Program-made: the position numbers and the translations under genes
Shown here: positions 15,954 to 21,863 of the stretch, piece by piece
Layout of the letters: each line of letters opens with the position of its first letter
Position numbering within the stretch: the first letter of the stretch is position 1
Assembly (NCBI GenBank): GCA_964617665.1
Contig: CAZUAH010000218.1
Location: forward strand, 1-21,863
Reading direction: 5' to 3'
Length of the DNA: 21,863 bases
DNA from: JADHUC01 sp964617665
GTDB lineage: Bacteria; Planctomycetota; Planctomycetia; Pirellulales; Pirellulaceae
Notes under the pieces: model-generated
What the model saw: only the letters and a program-made list of their open reading frames with translations
Told to the model about the DNA's origin: nothing
The model's database searches: none

Positions 15954-16273
15954 GGTCGGCTTCTCAGGTGTTGTAAGTGGCGAACTGCCTGATGTTTAGC
16001 GTAGTTGGAAAGCAGCCGTGAAGCGAGGTGGAGTAAAGGCTGTCGCGCAATTTGAGCGGTCTTGGCACCAGATTGAGCGACCAACGGGAGCGAGCCATCC
16101 TCAACCGAGCGGCAGCTCGCATTTGGCTGGCGGCCCAGCCGCCCCACGCTGGTTTCGTGTTCGTAATGCAGGATCTGATCTTGGTTGTTCATTTTTTGAT
16201 GATCTGGGAACTTGCTGCCGATAGTATACGTAGGTATAGTAATGGTGTTCATGTGTATATCGATCGGTTCCTA
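15954..16273. other. Divergent GTPase / imuA intergenic region
   Basis: About 320 bases hold no gene I can support. A small hairpin (ggctgg/ccagcc) lies near 16124-16139. Upstream of imuA, a TTGCTG at 16212-16217 and TATAGT at 16235-16240, 17 bases apart, could be a promoter. The -35 match is poor (3 of 6) and the -10 match good (5 of 6). GTTC occurs at 16247-16250, 16267-16270 and 16277-16280, but the spacings (16 and 6 bases) do not match the GTTC-N7-GTTC LexA box of alphaproteobacteria. No E. coli-type box is visible either. Damage control of the operon is expected from the family but not proven here. Confidence 0.4.
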
Positions 16274-17044
16274 ATGGTTCTGACATCGGAAATTGTCGAC
16301 AAATTGCAAAACCGTATCCACGGCCTGGAAGGAGTTCGGCGGGCAGTGGACCAGGAGGCCATTTCTACCGGCTGCGATGCTTTGGATCGCTTGATGCCTT
16401 CCGGTGGCCTTGAGCGAGGCTCGTTGGTCGAGTGGCTTGGCGCGGGGCCGGGTAGCGGGGCTGCAACGTTAGCTTTGCTATGCGCTCGGCAAACTTGCAC
16501 GAGCGGCGGAGCCGTGGTCGTGTTGGACCGTCAACAGCAAGTCTATCCGCCTGCAATCGCTGGTTGGGGAGTGGATTTGGACAAAGTGATTCTTGTCTAC
16601 CCGAAAAACAAGCGAGACGAATTCTGGGCTTGGGATCAAGCGTTACGCTGTCCCGCAGTCGCTGCGGTTTGGGGTGAGATCGAACAGATCGACTCGCGGC
16701 AGTTCCGCCGGTTGCAATTGTCGGCTGAAACCAGCGGCGGTATCGGGTTGCTGCTCCGCCCCATTGAAATGCGAAAGCAACCGACTTGGGCAGACGTGCG
16801 GCTGTTTGTCGAGCCGTGTCCTGCGAATCGTGGCCGCCGGATGCGAGTGGAATTGCTGCGCTGTCGCGGTGCAACCGGTGGTGCCAGCGTGCAATTGGAA
16901 TTCGATGAATGGACCGGTCACCCGCGCGAAGTGACGGAGAGCAAACATGAAACGTTTTCTCGCGCTCTGGCTGCCCAATTGGCCCGTGCAAAGACTCGTC
17001 CTCGCCCAACCGGAACTTACGGGACGCGCGATCGTGCTTTATGA
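16274..17044 (+). CDS. imuA: ImuA, RecA/SulA-like mutasome subunit
   Basis: This is an ImuA-type protein that joins ImuB and DnaE2 in damage-induced mutagenesis. From the ATG at 16274 it has 256 residues. It shows the RecA-like opening ISTGCDALDRLMPSGGLERGS and a nucleotide-loop region (GAGPGSGAATL) lacking the Walker A lysine, as in many ImuA proteins, so ATP hydrolysis is doubtful. A core with VVVLDRQQQVYPPA follows. The start is uncertain: the frame is open back to 16052, a GTG at 16253 is possible, and none has a good ribosome binding site. The 3' end overlaps imuB by 98 bases (16947-17044), so the last 32 codons are read in two frames. Confidence 0.85.
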   Translation: MVLTSEIVDKLQNRIHGLEGVRRAVDQEAISTGCDALDRLMPSGGLERGSLVEWLGAGPGSGAATLALLCARQTCTSGGAVVVLDRQQQVYPPAIAGWGVDLDKVILVYPKNKRDEFWAWDQALRCPAVAAVWGEIEQIDSRQFRRLQLSAETSGGIGLLLRPIEMRKQPTWADVRLFVEPCPANRGRRMRVELLRCRGATGGASVQLEFDEWTGHPREVTESKHETFSRALAAQLARAKTRPRPTGTYGTRDRAL

Positions 17045-18572
17045 AAAGCATCCGCGGTACGGCCAGTTGGCAAAGGCATGTTCGGCCGAAGCCGTAACTC
17101 ACGGCGTTCGCCCCAGCATGCCCCTGGCCGAGGCCCAAACTTGTCTGCACGCCTTGTTTAACGGCAAGCCGAAGGCGACTGCGAATTCATCCCACAGTCG
17201 CCTTCGGCTTGCCGTTAAACGAGAACACCGTAAACCGGCTGCGGTACATTTTGCACTTCACGATGCCCATAGCGACCGAGAGGCTCTGACGAAGCTGGCC
17301 GAATGGTGTGAACGTTTCAGTCCCGTCGTTGGCCTGGACCAAACGGACGAGCCGGATTGCCTGCTGATGGACATGAGCGGTCTGGCGAAGTTGTTCGGCG
17401 GCGAGGAAGCGTTGGTATGCACAGTTGCCAAGGCATTCCACGGGTGCGGGTTCAAAGTGCGCATCGCAGTCGCCGATACGATCGGTGCCGCCAGGGCGGT
17501 TGCATGTTTCGTGATTCGCCATGACCGCCAGCCATACAAAATTGTTCCACCGGGAAACAGAAATACATTGGACACTGTGCCGGTTGCCGCGTTGCGTTTG
17601 CCGACGCGAACAATGGGGCAACTGCAGCGACTGGGTATCTCCACGATCGGCCAGCTAAGAAAATTGCCTCGCACCAGTCTGGCAGCGCGTTTCAAGGGGG
17701 ATTTGATCGACGGGCTCGATCGAATTGTCGGCGACGCCCAGGAAGTCATCGTTTCCCACAAACGGGTACCAGAATTGGCCGCGCGTTGGCTATTTGAACA
17801 TCCGACAACCCATAACGGTGCGATTGACTATGTGCTTGAGCAATTATTGCAGCAGTTGTCGCAACGGCTGATAGAACAAGGTCAAGGTGTCCTGCAATTA
17901 GAGTGTCGGTTTGTTTGTAAGAACCACCGGCCTTTGGTAATCAACGTCGGATTGTTCCAGCCGACTGTCAGTTCGCAGCATTTGCTGGGCTTGATCGAAA
18001 TGCAGTTGGAGCGGTTTATTCTGCCGGACGCAGTCGAGAAAATCCACGTCGTCGCGACTTCGACTACTCCGCGCGAGCAGCGGCAAAGTAATTTGTTCGC
18101 CAGCGGTTCGCGAGATGATCAATCGAAATTGGCGTTATTGGTTGAACGATTGAGCAGCCGTTTGGGGCGAGACCGGGTGGCACGCGCGCAGCTTCAAGAG
18201 GAATCGCAAGTCGAACTTGCCTATGGCCGTGTTCCGTTGACCGGGGAACAAACGCCAAGTGGTCGTCAGGCACCGGCATCTATTCACCCCATCCTCGGGC
18301 CGATGCTTCGACCGTTGCGGATTCTCGATCCGCCCGAGGCAGTGGACGTGATCGGGATTGCATTGGATGGCCCACCGGCAATGTTTCGCTACCGGCGCAA
18401 ACAATATCGAGTTGCTCGTCATTTTGGGCCGGAGCGGATCGAAACCGGTTGGTGGCGCGGACCGTCGTCCCGCCGCGATTATTACCGCGTGGAAACCGAA
18501 GCCGGTAATCGCATGTGGCTGTTCCGAAGACTGCAGGACAAGAAGTGGTTTCTGCACGGAGAGTTCGCATGA
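16947..18572 (+). CDS. imuB: ImuB, catalytically inactive Y-family polymerase, clamp-binding hub
   Basis: ImuB links the mutasome to the sliding clamp. The 541-residue protein opens with the ImuB hallmark LWLPNWPVQR (7-16), lacking the first catalytic Asp of DinB-type enzymes. MDMSGLAKLFGGE replaces the second acidic pair, so it should not polymerise. A helix-hairpin-helix part follows (GQLQRLGISTIGQLRKLP), then the little-finger region. QSNLF, beginning at residue 380, fits the clamp-binding pentapeptide. The ATG at 16947 follows GGAG at 7 bases. Residues 70-92 are encoded by a perfect 26-base inverted repeat plus its loop (17156-17220), between conserved blocks where homologues vary. The gene overlaps imuA by 98 bases and dnaE2 by 4 bases (ATGA), so translation is coupled. 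Confidence 0.95.
   Translation: MKRFLALWLPNWPVQRLVLAQPELTGRAIVLYEKHPRYGQLAKACSAEAVTHGVRPSMPLAEAQTCLHALFNGKPKATANSSHSRLRLAVKREHRKPAAVHFALHDAHSDREALTKLAEWCERFSPVVGLDQTDEPDCLLMDMSGLAKLFGGEEALVCTVAKAFHGCGFKVRIAVADTIGAARAVACFVIRHDRQPYKIVPPGNRNTLDTVPVAALRLPTRTMGQLQRLGISTIGQLRKLPRTSLAARFKGDLIDGLDRIVGDAQEVIVSHKRVPELAARWLFEHPTTHNGAIDYVLEQLLQQLSQRLIEQGQGVLQLECRFVCKNHRPLVINVGLFQPTVSSQHLLGLIEMQLERFILPDAVEKIHVVATSTTPREQRQSNLFASGSRDDQSKLALLVERLSSRLGRDRVARAQLQEESQVELAYGRVPLTGEQTPSGRQAPASIHPILGPMLRPLRILDPPEAVDVIGIALDGPPAMFRYRRKQYRVARHFGPERIETGWWRGPSSRRDYYRVETEAGNRMWLFRRLQDKKWFLHGEFA
17156..17220. repeat. Perfect palindromic element, 26-base arms, inside imuB
   Basis: Arm 17156-17181 (begins gtttaacggcaagccgaagg) and arm 17195-17220 (ends cggcttgccgttaaac) are exact reverse complements around a 13-base loop. 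The element is in-frame in imuB and encodes residues 70-92, which read FNGKPKAT on one side and SRLRLAVK on the other. Because of the symmetry the opposite strand also reads FNGKPKAT. I saw no second copy in this window. Confidence 0.9.
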
Positions 18573-21500
18573 AGTATGCCGAACTCCACTGCAAGACGAA
18601 CTTTTCCTTTCTGCAGGGTGCATCGCATCCTGACGAATTGGTGCAGCGTGCAGCCGAGCTTAGCTATGAAGCATTGGCTGTCACGGATGTGAACAGCGTG
18701 GCGGGAGTGGTGCGTGCGCACGCGGCTGCTAAAGAGACGGGGTTGAAGCTGATCGTCGGCGCAGAAGTCACGCCGATTGATGCCCCGGCCGTTGTGTTAT
18801 GGGCGACGGGCCGAGCGGCGTACGGAAGACTTGCCCGGCTGATCACACGAGGCCGACGTCGGGCGGAGAAAGGCGAATGCGAACTAACTTGGAACGACAT
18901 CGCCGAACACGCGGAAGGCCTGGTGGCTGGGGTGCTGTGTCGTTTAACCGCGACCCAACGGGGAGCGCGTGGAGTGGAGTTGGCGATTAAGGAAAATGCA
19001 TCGCCTGAATCCTGGTTCCCAAGCTCCGGCTTGGGAACCCATCTTCACGAAGCGTTCGACAAATATCGCGAGGTGTTTTCCTCGCGGGCCTACTTGATCG
19101 CGGAACTGCATCGCGGACCGGATGACGAACAGCGACTTGACCAATTGTTGTGGCTATCGCGGAAGACACGGCTTCCTTTGGTCGCTGCAGGCGACGCCTA
19201 CTACCACACTCCGGCTCGTCAGCCGCTTCAGCACGTACTGACGGCGATCCGTCACGGCGTCACCGTGGCCCAGGCCGGACACTTGCTCTTTTCCAATGCT
19301 CAGCGGCATTTGAAATCGCTGGAAGAGGTTCGCGAGATATTCTCACGCATTCCAGACGCGATCGAACGTACTGTCGAAATCGCAGATCGCTGTACCTTTT
19401 CGCTGGATGAGCTTCGTTACGAGTACCCATTGGAACTGGCACCGCCGGGACTCACGCCCATGGAGTATCTCAAACGGCTTACATGGGAAGGTGCCAAGCG
19501 ACGGTATCCCGATGGCGTTCCAGAGAAGGCAATTGGGCTCCTGAAACACGAACTGCAATTGATTGAGGAATTGCGCTATGAAGCGTACTTTCTGACGGTT
19601 TGGGATCTGGTTCGGTTTGCTCGTTCGCGCGACATCCTTTGCCAGGGCCGTGGATCGGCAGCCAATTCGGCGGTGTGTTACTGCCTTGAAATTACCGCCG
19701 TGGATCCGGGGCGGATGGATCTGTTGTTCGAGCGTTTTATGAGCAAGGAACGCAATGAAGCACCGGACATCGACGTGGATTTCGAACATGAGCGGCGTGA
19801 AGAGGTCATTCAGTATCTGTATGAGAAGTACGGACGCGAGCGGGCAGGAATCGCTGCGGCTGTGATTACATATCGCACTCGGTCGGCAATTCGCGAAGTG
19901 GGGAAGGCGTTGGGATTGTCGTTGGACCGCATAGACCAACTGGCGAAAAACATGGACGGCTATCCTCAGCAGGCCGTCGAGTTGGAGCAGCGTTGCCAGG
20001 AAATGGGAATCGACACCGATTCGGAAATTGGGCGACGATTGGTGTACCTGGCCAAGGAATTAATTGGTTTCCCGCGGCACCTTTCTCAGCATGTGGGCGG
20101 GATGGTGATGACGCGAGGCCCGCTGTGCGAATTGGTTCCGATCGAAAACGCTGCTATGCCTGATAGGACAGTCGTTCAGTGGGATAAAGACGACTTGGAG
20201 GAACTGGGAATCTTGAAAGTCGACTGCCTGTCGCTGGGAATGTTGACGGCGATCCGCAAGTGTTTTCACTTGGTACAGCAAACCACGGGACGCGATCTAA
20301 CCTTGGCCAACATCCCTCCGGACGACCAGACCGTTTACGACATGATTTGCAGCGCCGATACGATCGGCGTATTTCAAATCGAAAGCCGCGCCCAGATGTC
20401 GATGTTGCCGCGGCTGAGGCCGCGTTGTTATTACGATCTGGTGATCGAGGTTGCCGTTGTTCGTCCCGGTCCCATTCAGGGACAGATGGTGCATCCCTAT
20501 TTGCGCCGCCGTGCAGGCGACGAGGCGGTAACGTACCCCACCGAGGAAATTCGCCGGGTGCTGAAAAAGACGATGGGCGTGCCGATCTTTCAGGAGCAGG
20601 TCATGAAGTTGGCCGTGGTCGCCGCTGGTTTCACACCGGGCGAAGCCGATCAATTGCGACGTGCCATGGGCGCTTGGCGTCGTAACGGACACATTGACAA
20701 ATTTCGGCAGAAGCTGCTGGATGGCATGCTGGCGCGAGGTTTGGCTGAGGAGTTTGCCGAACGCGTTTTTCAACAAATCCGTGGTTTCGGCGAGTACGGA
20801 TTCCCTGAATCCCATGCGGCCAGCTTCGCTTTGTTGGTTTACGTGGCCGCCTATTTGAAGCATTACTATCCAGCCGCGTTTACCGCGTCGTTGATCAATA
20901 GTCAGCCCATGGGCTTTTACGCTCCTGCACAATTGATTCGAGACGCTCGCGCACACGACGTGGAGGTTCGGCCGATCGACGTGAATCACAGCTCGTGGGA
21001 TTGCACGTTGGAGGGCGAACGAATCTTGCGTTTGGGATTCCGGTTGATCAAAGGGATGTCCGAGAAAGATGGCGAAACTATCGTTCGGGCACGTGAGGAT
21101 GGCCTCTATCACTCCATTGATGAATTCACCAGCCGCACGGGCCTACTGCAAGCGGCAGTCAGTCGTCTGGCCGAAGCGGATGCGTTTGGTTCGCTCGGGA
21201 ACGATCGTCGCCGGGCGTTGTGGCACTCACTTGCCCAACCGCGCAGCCGCAAGCCGACGCCATTGCTGGAAACGGTCTCAAGACCGGGAGGGCGAGGCTC
21301 CCGCCGAGTCGAAAACGTGGAAAAACGGGGCTCAGCAGGAGCTTCGCCCTCGCGAAAGGATGTTCCGGCGGATCCGCCGGTAGCCTTGCCGGCGGCAACG
21401 ATTCAGGAGGAGGTTGTTGCCGATTACCAAACCGTCGGCTTGTCTCTGCGACCGCATCCGATATCTTTCTATCGCGATCGGCTGGAACGATTGGGGGCGA

Positions 21501-21814
21501 TTCCAGCGAAGAAGCTGGCCGAAACGCCCAACAACCGGCATGTCAGAGTGGCAGGCTTGATCATCCTTCGCCAACGGCCCAGCACCGGCAAAGGAATCAC
21601 GTTTGTGACGTTGGAAGACGAAACGGGCGTTGCCAACCTGGTGCTGCACAAACAGGTTTGGGAACGCTTTCACAAAGTCGCTCGACACAGCAACGCTTGG
21701 ATCGTCCGCGGCCGGCTAGAGAGTAAATACTCGGTCATTCACGTGGTCGTGCAGCATCTGCAAGACATGCACGAACAACTCACGCAGTTGGTCCAGTCAA
21801 GAGATTTCCACTAG
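18569..21814 (+). CDS. dnaE2: DnaE2 (ImuC) error-prone DNA polymerase III alpha subunit
   Basis: This is the catalytic polymerase of the mutasome. From the ATG at 18569 it has 1081 residues, about the DnaE2 norm. The PHP domain opens with YAELHCKTNFSFLQGASHP, typical of DnaE2. The catalytic Asp triad is D402 and D404 (PDIDVDFE) and D552 (KVDCLSLG), so it should be active. RPGPIQGQMVHPYLRRR, helix-hairpin-helix and OB-fold (VRVAGLIILRQRPST..GITFVTLEDETG) parts follow. GGAG lies 7 bases before the ATG, which overlaps the imuB stop (ATGA). The open frame extends 54 bases upstream, but that part lies inside imuB. Two palindromic elements are in-frame, at residues about 149-157 (PHP domain) and about 906-929 (linker before the OB fold). 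Confidence 0.97.
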   Translation: MKYAELHCKTNFSFLQGASHPDELVQRAAELSYEALAVTDVNSVAGVVRAHAAAKETGLKLIVGAEVTPIDAPAVVLWATGRAAYGRLARLITRGRRRAEKGECELTWNDIAEHAEGLVAGVLCRLTATQRGARGVELAIKENASPESWFPSSGLGTHLHEAFDKYREVFSSRAYLIAELHRGPDDEQRLDQLLWLSRKTRLPLVAAGDAYYHTPARQPLQHVLTAIRHGVTVAQAGHLLFSNAQRHLKSLEEVREIFSRIPDAIERTVEIADRCTFSLDELRYEYPLELAPPGLTPMEYLKRLTWEGAKRRYPDGVPEKAIGLLKHELQLIEELRYEAYFLTVWDLVRFARSRDILCQGRGSAANSAVCYCLEITAVDPGRMDLLFERFMSKERNEAPDIDVDFEHERREEVIQYLYEKYGRERAGIAAAVITYRTRSAIREVGKALGLSLDRIDQLAKNMDGYPQQAVELEQRCQEMGIDTDSEIGRRLVYLAKELIGFPRHLSQHVGGMVMTRGPLCELVPIENAAMPDRTVVQWDKDDLEELGILKVDCLSLGMLTAIRKCFHLVQQTTGRDLTLANIPPDDQTVYDMICSADTIGVFQIESRAQMSMLPRLRPRCYYDLVIEVAVVRPGPIQGQMVHPYLRRRAGDEAVTYPTEEIRRVLKKTMGVPIFQEQVMKLAVVAAGFTPGEADQLRRAMGAWRRNGHIDKFRQKLLDGMLARGLAEEFAERVFQQIRGFGEYGFPESHAASFALLVYVAAYLKHYYPAAFTASLINSQPMGFYAPAQLIRDARAHDVEVRPIDVNHSSWDCTLEGERILRLGFRLIKGMSEKDGETIVRAREDGLYHSIDEFTSRTGLLQAAVSRLAEADAFGSLGNDRRRALWHSLAQPRSRKPTPLLETVSRPGGRGSRRVENVEKRGSAGASPSRKDVPADPPVALPAATIQEEVVADYQTVGLSLRPHPISFYRDRLERLGAIPAKKLAETPNNRHVRVAGLIILRQRPSTGKGITFVTLEDETGVANLVLHKQVWERFHKVARHSNAWIVRGRLESKYSVIHVVVQHLQDMHEQLTQLVQSRDFH
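19014..19039. repeat. Palindromic element inside dnaE2, PHP-domain loop
   Basis: Arms ggttcccaagc (19014-19024) and gcttgggaacc (19029-19039) are perfect 11-base complements with a 4-base loop. In the dnaE2 frame it encodes WFPSSGLGT. From memory, gttcccaagc/gcttgggaac units are widespread in planctomycete and cyanobacterial genomes. Confidence 0.85.
21286..21353. repeat. Imperfect palindromic element inside dnaE2, linker before the OB fold
   Basis: Arm 21286-21308 (gggagggcgaggctcccgcc, then gag) and arm 21331-21353 (ctcagcaggagcttcgccct, then cgc) are reverse complements at 19 of 23 positions, around a 22-base spacer. In frame, the right arm reads GSAGASPS. The arms have diverged by four changes, so this copy seems older than the perfect palindrome in imuB. 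Confidence 0.75.
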
Positions 21815-21863
21815 TGCCGCAACCGGGAATTGTGTCGTCACCAAGGCTCGTTCTTGCCTAGCT

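Noticed and set aside
16247..16280. LexA box of the GTTC-N7-GTTC type before imuA
   Set aside because: The GTTC words are spaced 16 and 6 bases apart, not 7.
16365..17150. 261-codon minus frame antisense to imuA and the start of imuB
   Set aside because: Low-complexity Arg/Ser-rich product with no motif, and opposite to a recognisable gene.

Overview
The window looks like chromosomal DNA from a planctomycete, most likely Pirellulaceae-like (Rhodopirellula/Blastopirellula relatives). This is inferred from lineage-typical traits, not from a database match: lipid A genes beside a Skp-like gene, paired DUF697-type GTPases, an imuA-imuB-dnaE2 mutasome cassette, a divergent sigma-70-like factor, moderate-to-high GC, and many short palindromic repeats.

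Layout from left to right. Bases 1-442 hold no credible gene but several palindromes, including three copies of one 29-base palindromic unit. On the minus strand follow the chaperone genes dnaK and clpB, with dnaK transcribed first. The next gene is pheA on the plus strand (chorismate mutase-like domain plus prephenate dehydratase plus ACT), which converges on a minus-strand envelope block. That block, in transcription order, is a DPM1/GtrB-like glycosyltransferase, skp/ompH, lpxC, lpxA and a Gfo/Idh/MocA oxidoreductase. A small HEIGH-motif membrane metalloprotease-like gene runs on plus and is followed by a clear Rho-independent terminator. Then come, on minus, a sigma factor with an odd hydrophobic N-terminus and two tightly coupled dynamin/Era-like GTPases. 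From 16274 to 21814, on plus, lies the overlapping operon imuA-imuB-dnaE2, which encodes the inducible translesion synthesis (mutasome) machinery.

How the genes work together. DnaK and ClpB form the disaggregation system. LpxA and LpxC catalyse the first two steps of lipid A synthesis, Skp escorts outer-membrane proteins, and the oxidoreductase beside lpxA may make a modified UDP-sugar. ImuA, ImuB and DnaE2 should act as one error-prone polymerase complex: ImuB has a clamp-binding motif but lacks the Y-family catalytic acids, and DnaE2 supplies the polymerase active site.

The most unusual signal is in the mutasome operon. Three sequence-unrelated palindromic elements sit in-frame inside imuB (17156-17220) and dnaE2 (19014-19039 and 21286-21353). 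All three fall in variable linkers of otherwise well-conserved proteins, so they appear to be palindromic repeats that became protein-coding peptides, comparable in principle to Rickettsia palindromic elements. Other points worth checking are the degenerate chorismate mutase active site in PheA, the sigma factor with a signal-peptide-like start, and the GnnA-like context of the oxidoreductase.
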